The notes below the pieces were generated by a model, which was given only the letters and a program-made list of their open reading frames with translations, made no database searches and had not been told where the DNA came from. Shown one piece after another: positions 1-8,972 of a stretch of 36,512 bases of DNA; position 1 is the first letter of the stretch, and each line of letters begins with the position of its first letter. The stretch lies in NCBI RefSeq assembly GCF_000485595.1, contig NW_014577106.1, positions 203,905 to 240,416 on the forward strand. Direction: 5' to 3'. Made by a program: the position numbers and the translations under genes. The DNA comes from Priapulus caudatus. Lineage: Eukaryota > Priapulida > Priapulimorpha > Priapulimorphida > Priapulidae.

Positions 1-516
1 GGTCGTCGTCGTCGGGTCGTCGGCTCGTCGTCGGTCGTCGGTTGCGTCGGTCGGTCGGTCGGTCGGTTCGGTGGTCGGTCGGTCGGATCGGTCGGTCGGT
101 CGGTCGTCGTCGGTCGGTCGGTCGGTCGGTGGTCGGTCGTCGGTCGGTCCGCGTCGGTCGGCTCGGTCGTCGGGTCGGGTCGTCGGTCGTCGCGGTCGGT
201 CGTCGGTAGGTCGGTCGTCGGGTCCGTCGGTCGGTCGGTTGTCGGTCGGTCGTCGGTCGGTCGTCGGTCGGATCGGTCGTCGTGGGGTTCGTCGGTCGTC
301 GTCGGTCGGTCGGGTGGTCGTCGGTCGGTCGTGCGGTCGTCGGTCGGTCGTCAGTCGGTGTTCGTCGTCGGTCGCGGTCGGTCGGCCGTCGTCGTCGTCG
401 TCGTCGGTGTTCGGTCGGTCGGTCGGATCGTCGGTCGGTCGGATCGGTCGGTTCGTCGGTCGGTCGTCGATCGGTCGGTCGTCGTCGTTCGGTCGGTGCG
501 GTCGGATCGGTCGTCG
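1..516. repeat. GGTC/GTC satellite-like tract
   Basis: This is a degenerate mixture of GGTC tetramers and GTC trimers, G+T rich on the plus strand, beginning at the window edge, so its true length is unknown. The motif contains no stop codon in its common phases, so plus-strand frames stay open and give Gly/Arg/Ser/Val-rich pseudo-peptides. I see no start context, splice site or domain and do not regard them as genes. It ends in a short ACTC run at 520-539. Confidence 0.9.
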
Positions 517-540
517 GACTTACTCACTCACTCACTCAAT

Positions 541-1195
541 CGCGCACTTACGTAGATGCATAGAATCCTCAAAATAAAATAAAGCTGTTTCATCTTTACA
601 TCAAACAACCCATCTAAGAAAACTAACAATGATATTTGCTCCATCGAAGTTGCGTAGAATCCAGTAAATCTTTCTTTTCCGTTAAAATGCTTCTCGTTTA
701 CTCTATGGCCCATCACACGTGAAACACATGGCGTGGCATGAGTGTTGCTTGGCCAGTAGAAACGTGCGATTCAATAGCCGTAGACGAATTTCAAAAATAT
801 CCGAATTATTGCCGTGTTTGAAGTTTAGGGCTCTAACAGCAAAGCATGGGAATCAAATTGCTTAGGTTGGGATGCACGCTCTGGTGACAAATCAACTCTA
901 ACGATAGCGATAGTTGTTCGCTAAGTAGCTATGAACGAGAAACGGATTATATTTGAGGAAAACCTTATTTCGCAGGAGGCGACTGCCTGAGGCTTAATAC
1001 GCCAGCATGAGCAATCAGACATTCGTCGATCCACGGGTTGTGAAGTCATTCACATCGCCGCCATCAAATTGACTGAGCGCTAAATAAATGTTCGCGAGGG
1101 ACATGTGCTGACGCTGCGATATCTAATGTTGTGTCTATCTGTGTAGTGTGCTAGTTATTGCGCAAATGTCATGATGTGCATAAACAAATTGTGTG
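541..1195. other. unannotated stretch, downstream intron of receptor gene
   Basis: Complex sequence with no convincing exon, RNA or repeat visible on either strand. If the receptor gene model is right, this belongs to the intron after the exon at 2108-2253 (minus strand). The next receptor exon, which should begin in phase 1 with the ligand-binding beta strands, was not found here and is probably outside the window. Confidence 0.4.
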
Positions 1196-1358
1196 CAAAA
1201 AAGTGTGTGAAATGTGTATGGATGTTACACGTATGTTGTGACATTGCGAATGTTTGCATGTAAAATGAGCAAATTTCATCGTTGCACAGAAATATGATAT
1301 GAATGCATCGCGTAGCAAAAAATCTAACTCCTGCCGTGACATTGCTACGGAGTAGCTA

Positions 1359-1430
1359 TGCCGTGACCAGGATTCGAACCTGGTTATTGCGGCACAACGC
1401 AAGGTAACTAACGCACTATACGAATCACGC
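1359..1430 (-). tRNA. tRNA-His(GTG)-like gene, copy 1, degenerate
   Basis: Read on the minus strand it begins GCGTGATTCGTATAGTG and ends GGTTCGAATCCTGGTCACGGCA. It has the A-box-like D arm, a perfect B box (GGTTCGAATCC) and a T stem CCAGG/CCTGG. The anticodon arm is TTGCG-TTGTGC-CGCAA, containing GTG (His). Against the usual animal tRNA-His, the acceptor 5' strand lacks one C and the anticodon loop has 6 rather than 7 bases. It is therefore either a pseudogene or a real gene with assembly indels. Downstream on the minus strand come an ACTCC...GGAGT hairpin and a T6 run. Confidence 0.6.
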
Positions 1431-1785
1431 TACTGGGCAACTGAGATATTTGTAAGGCTACAACATACAAATATTAACAGAATTTATTTTGAATAATTCA
1501 AAGATCATTATCTTTATTATAAAGTCTTCTATTCGAAACGTACATCGACGCACATACGTCTGGACTGCACGTGCGCGCGTATGTACATAGGCACATGCAT
1601 GTGCACACACGTACGTGTTCCATTGATGTGTGAAAATGAGTGAAATGTACATGATTCCGGTAAATATATGTTGTGGCGTTGCGAGATTTTGCATGTAAAA
1701 TTAGCCATTTAATCGCTGTAGCATCCGCCATCACGTAACACAAAAACAAAACTCCTGCCGGTGACCATTGCTAACGGAGTAGCTA

Positions 1786-1859
1786 TGGCGTACCAGGATT
1801 CGAACGCTGGTTATTGCGGCCACAAACGCAAGGTAGCTAAACCACTATACGATCACGGC
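1786..1859 (-). tRNA. tRNA-His(GTG)-like gene, copy 2, degenerate
   Basis: The minus strand begins GCCGTGATCGTATAGTGG, an intact tRNA-His 5' acceptor strand and A box. The anticodon arm TTGCG-TTTGTGGC-CGCAA holds GTG, but the loop has 8 bases. The T arm is CAGCGTTCGAATCCTGG with one disrupted pair, and the 3' end reads GGTACGCCA instead of GGTCACGGCA, so the acceptor stem is broken. The defects differ from those of copy 1, which fits independent decay or sequencing indels. A trailer hairpin and a T-rich run follow, as in copy 1. Confidence 0.6.
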
Positions 1860-1904
1860 TACTTGCAACTGAGATGTTTATAATTCGCGAAGACTGCCGC
1901 GCGC

Positions 1905-2092
1905 GAGTGTGTGCGTGTGCGTGTACGTGTGTGCGTGCGCGTGCGCGTGCGCGTGCGTGCGCGTGATGCAGAGTGGCAGCGTGCGTGTGCGTGTGTGTGA
2001 GTGTGAGTGTGAGTGTGTGGGAGTGTGTGTGCATATTCGGCATGTTCGCGCGTGCATGTATGCCTGCGTGCGTGCGTGCATGTGTGTATTTT
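1905..2092. repeat. GT/GC-rich microsatellite next to a 5' splice site
   Basis: Imperfect GTGTGC, GTGC and GAGTGT repeats on the plus strand, which is CA-rich on the sense (minus) strand. It begins about 16 nt into the intron after the donor of the receptor exon at 2108. The repeat supports long spurious frames on both strands, one of which runs through into the true exon. Confidence 0.85.
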
Positions 2093-2107
2093 CTAAGAAA
2101 AACTTAC

Positions 2108-2253
2108 TGCCGAAGTTTGGCCTGAGTTTGTTGTCATAGCCCCTGAGTAGCTGATCGAGCAGAGCTGTCATATTCTCCAGCGCATTCCTCTGCTCGTCTG
2201 GTTCGTGCAGCCGGACTTCCGGTAAGCCCGTGAACACCTGCGACCCAGTCGAT
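2108..2253 (-). CDS. Cys-loop ligand-gated chloride channel (GABA-A/glycine receptor class), N-terminal exon
   Basis: This internal exon is 146 nt: one base completing a codon, 48 codons, and one trailing base. The acceptor is TCTCTTTCAG and the donor GTAAGTTTTT, both strong. The peptide runs from STGSQVFTGLPEVRLHEP to LLRGYDNKLRPNFG. The LLxGYDNxLRPxFG segment is the hallmark of the first helix and loop of the extracellular domain in GABA-A receptor alpha, Grd and glycine-receptor subunits, which form pentameric anion channels in neuronal membranes. An NMT glycosylation sequon precedes it. The family commonly has an exon border just after this motif. The next exons (beta strands, Cys-loop, M1-M4) are off the left edge. 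The subunit type cannot be decided from 48 residues. The ORF's apparent continuation into HTHTH repeats is intronic CA-repeat. Confidence 0.85.
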
Positions 2254-2310
2254 CTGAAAGAGACGAACATTCAATCAGAACCCAGCATGTGATAACTGTC
2301 GTGTAATTAT

Positions 2311-2362
2311 GAGTGTCATAATATAGATGACACTATCATATGTCATCTATATTATGACACTC
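2311..2362. repeat. perfect 22-bp inverted repeat hairpin
   Basis: Arms 2311-2332 and 2341-2362 are perfect reverse complements separated by 8 nt. The arm begins GAGTGTCATAATATAGATGA. It lies 57 bp upstream (minus sense) of the receptor exon's acceptor. The 3' edge CACTCCTGATATA (2358-2370) recurs at 32347-32359, where it also closes a hairpin, which suggests a small transposon end. Confidence 0.85.
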
Positions 2363-2462
2363 CTGATATAATGACAGGTATATATCATCTCCCAGTCGTA
2401 ATGAGTTCCTGGGGCGGGGGGGGGGATGAGGGATTTGACACTGATGTTGTAATTTTGACGCG

Positions 2463-2910
2463 GATGTTGATGTTGGTGTTGATGTTGATGTTGATATTGA
2501 TGTTGATGCTGATGTTGATGTTGGTGTTGATGTTGATTTTGATGTTGATGGTTGATGTTGCATGTTGATGGTTGGTGTCGGTGTCGGTGTTGGTGGCTGA
2601 TGGTGGATGGATTCGATCGTTGATGTTGATGTTGATGTTGCATGTTGATGTTGCAATTGTTGATGTTGATGTTGATGTTGATGTTGATGTGATGTTGGTG
2701 TTGATGTTGGTGTTGTGCTGATGGTGATGGTGATGTTGTTGTTGATGTTGATGTTGATGTTGAGGGTTGATGGTGATGTTGGTGTTGATGTTGATGTTGA
2801 TGTTGATGTTGATGTTGATGTTGATGTTGATGTTGATGTTGATGTTGATGTTGATGTTGATGTTGATGTTGATGTTGATGTTAATGTTGATGCTGATGTT
2901 AATATTGACC
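2463..2910. repeat. GATGTT hexanucleotide array
   Basis: About 450 bp of GATGTT units, degenerate in the left half and nearly perfect from about 2780 to 2880. It lies in receptor intron 2. It generates open frames of Ser/Thr or Asp/Val dipeptides on the two strands, which are not genes. A run of nine G at 2415-2423 and a TGACACT echo of the adjacent hairpin precede it. Confidence 0.9.
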
Positions 2911-2915
2911 GCATG

Positions 2916-3728
2916 TTGAATAGTGATCCACCTGTTACGGAACTATATCATCATATGCGGATAAAGAGTATGTCGAGGTTATAGGTTCATAGATATGTAC
3001 ATATTTACGTCACGCGAATCAATTTCTCGATAATCACGTGATCGACGCCGCATCCGTATTTGCCGTGTTAGCTTCACGTCATTTCACGGACCAATCAAAA
3101 TTAATGTGTTACTGCATCTTTAATAATAATCGCAAATAATGTATATCCCTATTTGCCATGCGAACAGATGCTGTGTCGAGAGTAGTGTGATACAGCCGAT
3201 CTGAAACGTCTTATGAAAATGAGAAAACGTCTGAGGAATAATAGTGAGCAGAAAGATGCAAGGAGCCAGGACACACCAGCTAGACAAGCGACCCACGATA
3301 TAGCGGAAATTACGGGGAAAGGCTGGGAAAAGGCACCGAGTAAACGTGTTTGCTTATATACACGAATGGGGTATTGATCATGAAGTGAGCGGTATCAGGT
3401 AACCGTACTGCTTCACGCGCTTTGCTACCATGACTCACATCGTTATGTTGTTGTAGTAACCTTGCGTGGCCGATGTGTGCTGGCTGCTTGGATGCACGAA
3501 TGTAGTATATATGCTATACTAAGGCTAACTTGACCTAACACTCTAGGAGCAACTAGTGAATGAGGCCTCAACTTCGTAAATATTACCTTAAAGGGATAAT
3601 AGACTAGGATTTTACTGCATACAACTGTACTTACTGTATAACAAATCGTCTATACCGACACGTATTTGTTACCAGATACCTAATTTAATTGTTATAATTA
3701 ATTACACATCAACGCTACGAAATTTGAA
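2916..3728. other. unannotated intronic stretch
   Basis: AT-rich complex sequence in receptor intron 2. No exon-like ORF with good splice borders, no RNA gene and no strong repeat was recognised. A donor-like GTAAGT on the minus strand near 3630 has no plausible coding sequence upstream. Confidence 0.4.
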
Positions 3729-4038
3729 TGGCGCCATGCCACCCGCGACCGTGCTGCCACCCTGAAAAAGTTGCGCATTTGCCAATTTATTTTGCACGTT
3801 ACAGACCGAGGGCTAATCACAAAGGTGAAATTATATTTATACCTAAATGCTATTTAACCGAACGATGCTCATTTTAGGACAAATTTATCCATAATACAAC
3901 TGAAACTATATGTCGTCTATAAGATATTACAATCCTTTTGCTTTTAAATGAATAAATAAGAAACACCCTCGGTCTGTAGCCCTTGGCTGAAAAGTGGTTT
4001 TGCGCAACTTATCAGATCGTGCGCTTTGAGTGGCGCCA
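3729..4038. mobile_element. foldback/MITE-like element, about 310 bp
   Basis: The ends are inverted: TGGCGCCA at 3729-3736 and 4031-4038. Two further inner blocks are inverted in the same order: GTTGCGCA (3770-3777) with TGCGCAAC (4001-4008), and CAGACCGAGGGCT (near 3802) with CCTCGGTCTGTAG (near 3967). Arms of roughly 80 nt therefore pair imperfectly around an AT-rich centre. There is no coding capacity, so it would be non-autonomous. I could not establish a target-site duplication. Confidence 0.6.
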
Positions 4039-4708
4039 CCGTCGTTGTAATAAAACTGTAGTCGTTAGTTTTAAAACATTTTTTAATAATATTTCTAATG
4101 GTGATTGAACCATGAAACTTTTTATGTAGCGTAATTTTAACCTAAATTAACTGAAAATAACCCTAGAACCTAGAGTAAACGACCCTTTTAAGTATTTCTA
4201 TTTCTTTCCCATGCTGTCATGCAGATTAGTTAGTTTTCACTGTATAGTTTTTTCGGTGATGTATTGTTTTATGTCCAGGTGCTGTGACATGAAGATGCAG
4301 ATGTCAGAGAAGACTATGTATCTATAGCCCCACGCTACAGGGTCTATCAGTATCTATGAATAACTCGGATGGCGCAAATGTTCCTAGCATAATGCCTGAC
4401 CCGATTGAATTAACGTTGTAACCACACATACCGAGGATGTATGATAATGATAATAATAATTTATCGAATCGCGGTTTTCGGTTTAATATTGCGTTTGAAG
4501 CGGTTTAAAGCAATGAACACTAACGTTTGACGCCACCTTCTCACTCCGGAAACGCGCTCTGAAAAAAACTGATGACCTAATCAACTTACGCGAACATTTT
4601 AAAATTATTTTCAAAGATTAAAGTAAATTTGTTGATAATCAATTGTTGATAATCACATAAGACTTGAAGGCTTTTATTAGGCGAGGTGCATTACACTCAA
4701 GCTTGATT
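4039..4708. other. unannotated intronic stretch
   Basis: AT-rich receptor-intron sequence. Nothing coding or structured was recognised beyond short T-rich and TAATAAT runs. Confidence 0.4.
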
Positions 4709-4710
4709 GA

Positions 4711-4713
4711 TTC

Positions 4714-4793
<80 letters not shown>

Positions 4794-4809
4794 GAGAGAG
4801 AGAGAGAGG
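4711..4809. repeat. compound (AT)n-(AG)n microsatellite
   Basis: (AT)n at about 4713-4737 passes directly into (AG)n to 4809, and a short complementary CTCTCTCTCTCTCTT run follows at 4822-4835, so the end can fold back on itself. The open frames here are repeat artefacts. Confidence 0.9.
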
Positions 4810-4835
4810 GAGAGCAGTCGCTCTCTCTCTCTTGT

Positions 4836-5270
4836 ATGACGACGCTTAGGTTTTGTAATTTGCTGGGCCCATCGGTCATATTTCATGACGTTTTCTCTGT
4901 AATGTGACCGGGTAGATTTCTCGCAGGTCACGCATTACCGGCTGTATGTTTTACCAATAATGTGGCCTGGCCAATCAGTTCTGCTAGGTTCAACAGATTT
5001 CGCTTGCACGTGTGATCTGCTATATGGCCAGGATTTCAACTAGGCTTTGGTAAGCACTAAGCTACTCTCGCAGCCGGCTTACAGTAAAACACAGCGCCTT
5101 GCGTGGGTGAATGACTAAAAACACGCGGTCACGGAGGATTTTACGACAATACGTTCTTCCTCCAAATGATAATAACAAATGAAGCTCCAGAATACCAATA
5201 GAAATAATATGGACAATACAACACGAGAAAATCAAACATTAATGTATTGTCAAAAGCGAATGGAGGAACA
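4836..5270. other. unannotated intronic stretch
   Basis: Complex sequence without a recognisable exon, RNA gene or repeat. Confidence 0.4.
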
Positions 5271-5271
5271 G

Positions 5272-5510
5272 GTAGAAGAAGAAGAAAAAAAAGAACAAGA
5301 AGAACAACAACAAGAAGAAGAAGAAAAAAAAGAACAAGAAGACGAAGAAGAAAAGGAAATAAAAGAAAAAGAAGAAGAAGAAGAAGAAGAAGAAAAAGAA
5401 GATGAAAAATGAGAAGGAGGGGAGGATGAGGAGGAGGAGGAGGAGGAGGAGGAGGAGGAGGAGGAGGAGTAGGAGGGGCAGGAGAAGGAGGAGGAAGAGG
5501 AGGAGGAGGA
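5272..5510. repeat. GAA/GAG purine tract
   Basis: About 240 bp almost entirely purine on the plus strand, moving from GAA-rich to GAG-rich. It predicts Glu/Lys-rich or Ser-rich pseudo-proteins on the two strands. It ends exactly where the inverted terminal sequence of a small element begins (5511), as if the array had grown from that element's end. Confidence 0.9.
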
Positions 5511-5638
5511 ACTAACTTCGTTGCTGTACGTATAAAGGTGGGAGAATGCGGATGAGATAAAGGACAAAAGCAAGGTGAGGGAGTAGTTAGGATACCTCTT
5601 AGATGATCTATTTATTATCCCACAGCAACGAAGTTAGT
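5511..5638. mobile_element. short inverted-repeat element, about 128 bp
   Basis: A 17-bp perfect terminal inverted repeat: ACTAACTTCGTTGCTGT at 5511-5527 and its complement at 5622-5638. The interior has no ORF. The size and structure fit a MITE or a solo foldback. No target-site duplication is visible because the left flank is the GAG tract. Confidence 0.55.
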
Positions 5639-5640
5639 GG

Positions 5641-6837
5641 ATATAAAGCGTTACACTGATTTTCGTGAAACCTTGTAAGTGTTAGGCACGAAGATATATT
5701 AAACAAGTTAGTGTTTCAAAATTCTGCACTCAGTGTTAAAGTCACTGTTACCATCTTTAGAGAAAGTTGGTCATTTCTTCAGCAACTTTTTCCCAAAATG
5801 TTTTTCCTGAACTTTCAGGCAACTGTTAAGTATGGCCGTACACTGAACAAGTTTACTGGACTCAAGGTCAATGATAATGCTACAATTTTTTAAGAATTTC
5901 TGAAGAGCTGTAATGAATGCTTATTAAATAGCAGTGTTATTTATCGGTAAACAACGGTTTGATTCGTAGGGTGATGAAAAACAAGTTCCATTATTCGTTA
6001 TTGAACATAATTCAGTATCATACCAACCAAAATTTTTGCACGCGAATTACCCTTGCACGAGGGAATTCGTATAACCGACGATATGCCTTGATTAGATGCA
6101 CTGGCATTGTAAACAATAACAATGAATAACAATTGAAGACGTATCGGTCTTTTTGGCATCGGTTATAACCAGTACCTTTCACAAGTGTGGAATGTTCAGC
6201 CATCCATTTATTTAAAGTCACATCGTTAATCTCTTCCACTAATAATCAATGTAATCCTACAATATTAAATGTCTACTTCTTTAAAAGTACGTGCATGTGC
6301 ATGCGCATTTCAGTGAATATTTACTAAATGCATACAATCTACACCAAATAATGCATGATGAGTAGTTATAGGCTTTCTTAATTTGTTTCTATGCAATATT
6401 ATTGTGATTAAAATTTTGTAACGAACACACGTCGCCATGCATCATGGATCAATTATATCCTTTTCCAATAATTTGAATGTGACCGAGTACATTTAACCTT
6501 CTCTAACTGCTACTCGCTATAATCTCCCACAAAACATTGATCAAATTGAGATTATACAATGTCATGTTTTCTGCGCGCATGAGCTTAAGCGAGACGTGTA
6601 ATCTGAAAATGATTTTACGTAGTCGTGACTACGCCGAGGTAATAACCCGGTTATGACCGGTTATGCGTTGCGTGTCAGCTTAACTCGAATTTAATAACGG
6701 TTTAAGCGGATAATTACACGGATAAACTCTCGCATGGTGATATTTCTGCGATTACGAACCCCGGTGCCACACTAGCTGTCGGCTTATATCATGTAGAGTA
6801 AGCAGTAGAAAGCAGCGATGCTGCGAATGTTACGATA
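5641..6837. other. unannotated intronic stretch
   Basis: AT-rich receptor-intron sequence. Short ORFs (for example 5711-5893 plus and 6018-6239 minus) have no recognisable domain or splice support. A GTAAGT donor-like site near 5684 has in-frame stops upstream. ACCGGTTA/AACCCGGTTA motifs occur near 6647-6665. Confidence 0.4.
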
Positions 6838-7046
6838 ATGCTAAACAATCGAATATAATACAGTAATAATAAGTATAAGAAGCAATAATGCTAAACATTA
6901 GAATATAATACAGTAATAATAAGTAGGAAAGACGCGCTAATGCTAAATAATAGAATATAATACACAAATAGTAAGTATATAAGAAAGAAGCAATAGAGCT
7001 AAATAATAGAATATAATACACTAATAATAAGTAATAAAGACGGACA
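6838..7046. repeat. minisatellite, 50-56 bp unit, four copies
   Basis: Four imperfect units start near 6838, 6888, 6940 and 6996. Each contains ATGCTAAAYAATAGAATATA followed by ATACASTAATAATAAGTA and a variable purine-rich spacer. Unit length varies by indels in the spacer. The minus-strand Tyr/Leu-rich ORF across it is an artefact. Confidence 0.8.
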
Positions 7047-7167
7047 CGCTGTAAATTGTTCACCCATTATTTCTCGATATTACATTCGTGGCGCGATGTT
7101 TATGGAGTATAATATAATTTAGTGCATCACGTGATAAATCGTTGAAATTCTATTGGATAACGCAGCA

Positions 7168-7474
7168 GGCACTATGGAACAATAGTGCCCGTCTGAGCGG
7201 GCACTATTGCTTGCGCGACGCATTGTTATTATAACGCGTTGTGTTCACGTCACGAATCTCCTGCGTCTGGGCGCCACGCAAGAGTTTCGAATTAATGGCG
7301 GTTGTGTTTGTGTCGAGCGTTTTGTTACATCGAATGCACCGGCAAATTAGGGAGTATAAGGAAGGTATATAAGCATGAAAAGTAGATTGCATAGTCATGT
7401 GATGCACTAAAAACATTAATGCCTGTTGTTGGGGGCACTATGCTCTCATAGTGCCCCTAACAACAGGCATTAAT
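7168..7474. mobile_element. palindrome-ended element, copy A
   Basis: The left end has nested hairpins of GGGCACTATT: arms 7181-7191 and 7198-7208 with a 6-nt loop, plus GGCACTAT at 7168-7175. The right end is a hairpin with 28-nt arms (7415-7442 and 7447-7474, one mismatch, 4-nt loop) again centred on GGGGCACTATG. The interior holds ACGTCACGAATCTCC (7247-7261) and a block at 7337-7384 with AAGGTATATAAGCATG. Both recur in the element near 36 kb. It has no transposase and is probably non-autonomous. Confidence 0.65.
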
Positions 7475-8430
7475 ATATAAATATAGATGGCACCACGTCG
7501 TGATTACAGTGTTATTATGTGACTACACGCGCTTTAATGGGAAACAATGGATATTACAGACGGCGAACAGAACGCAGCGAACTAACTAACCAATTTAAAA
7601 TCCCACAGATGTTAAAGAAGCGTATCATCGTGTAACACAGATTAAATCACCTCAAGACAGCTTATACGGACCGCTTCACTTTCAGTAGCTTAGAATTCTT
7701 TGCCAACAGGTGGGCTCTGTATAAGACGTCGGCACAGCGCCGCGCCCTGGGAGGTAGGATGAGGTTACTACGCTGTGAACTACAGTGTGGAGAGGGCCGT
7801 GCGTGCCGACAAGGTCGTCAGAATTGGTCCTATCTGTTCGTGAGGAATTAGGCACGTCGTCGTCGGTCGTTATCGCCTTAATTCACTCGTCGTAATAGGT
7901 TTGCACTTAGGCTTGATGCGCGCGGCATTAGAAAATCTTCCTCTGTCAACATTTGTCTGTCGTTTCGCACTTTTAGAGCACCGATCGATCGCTAGCATCA
8001 TCAGCAAGTTAACTTTCATCCGGGTATTGATGCTGTGCTTTCCGCGCGGCCATTCTCTCCTTGTTTGGCCACCCCTATAAAAGGCCACCCCGACTCTTAG
8101 AAGACAGTGATGCGCCCTTTTCATTAAGCGCGTGTGCGTATTTGATAACGGGTCGGTTCTCATACATAAGCGATGTTGAAACAGAGAAGCCTCTAAAAGG
8201 CCACGTCTAGTTGCACAAGTCATTCGATGAAATGCGCTGTGCGCGGGACATATATGCAGAGAGAGCGCTCGCGCATGAATAATGCACCAGATATCTGCAA
8301 TGCGCAGGACTACACGGGATTAGAATTGCGCATATTATATGATGATTATCAAGTTGTATTTATCTCTCGCATATATTATATTACGTATACATATGATGCA
8401 CATACATCGCCAACCTCCTCTTAATCATAT
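7475..8430. other. unannotated stretch with a TATA-like motif
   Basis: Complex sequence in receptor intron 2. TATAAAAGGCCAC at 8076-8088 sits between direct GGCCACCCC repeats, and close variants occur at 8191-8204 (CTCTAAAAGGCCAC) and 9371-9383 (CTATAAAGGCCAC). The first resembles a core-promoter TATA box, but no convincing ORF follows. A 117-codon minus-strand ORF (7870-8223) has no recognised domain. Confidence 0.35.
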
Positions 8431-8972
8431 TCTTTTTCTCCCTCCTCCTCCTCCTCCGTCTCCTCCTCTTCCTTCTCCGTCTCCTCCTCCTCCTTCTCCA
8501 CCTCCTCCATCTTCTCCTCCTCCTCCTCCTCTTCCTTCTCCTCCTCCTCCTCCTCCTCCTCCTCCCCCTCCTTTCCCTCCGTCTCTTCTCATTCGTCCCC
8601 CTCCTCCTCTTTCGCCTTATTCTCTTTATTTGCTTCCTCCTCATCTTCCTCCTCCTACTCCACCTCTGCCTTCTACCCCTCCCCCTCCTCTTCTTCGTCC
8701 TCCTCCTACTCCTCCACCTCCTCCTGCTGCTCCTCCCCTCCTTCTCCTCCTCCTCTCTCGTCTCCTCTTCCTTACCATCCTAATCCTCCTCCGCCTCCTC
8801 CTCGTCCTCCTCCTCCTACTCTTCATCCGCCTCTCTTCCCTCCTCCTCCTCTCCTTCGTCCTCCGCTTCCTCCTCCTTCTCCTCCTCCTTCTCCTCCTCC
8901 TCCTCCTTCTCCTCCTTCTCCCCCTCCTTTTCTTGCTCCTCCTTCTGCTCCTCCTCCCCATTCTCTTCCTTT
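8431..8972. repeat. CTC/CTT pyrimidine tract
   Basis: About 540 bp of nearly uninterrupted pyrimidine on the plus strand, with TCC, CTC and TTC units. It produces Pro/Leu-rich plus-strand and Arg/Glu-rich minus-strand frames up to 237 codons, none credible as a gene. Mirror-symmetric R-Y tracts of this length can form triplex DNA. Confidence 0.9.

Larger units (their letters stand above)
1200..1880. repeat. tandem duplication, about 427-bp unit, carrying tRNA-His
   Basis: Two diverged copies of the same block lie head to tail. Copy 1 is about 1200-1450 and copy 2 about 1625-1880, offset 427 bp. Shared landmarks are a TTGCATGTAAAAT block (about 1253 and 1689), an ACTCC...GGAGT trailer, the tRNA-like sequence and a GCAACTGAGAT block after it. 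The copies differ by many single-base indels. Between them lies a purine/pyrimidine-alternating GCACGTGCGCGCG-type stretch. Confidence 0.75.
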
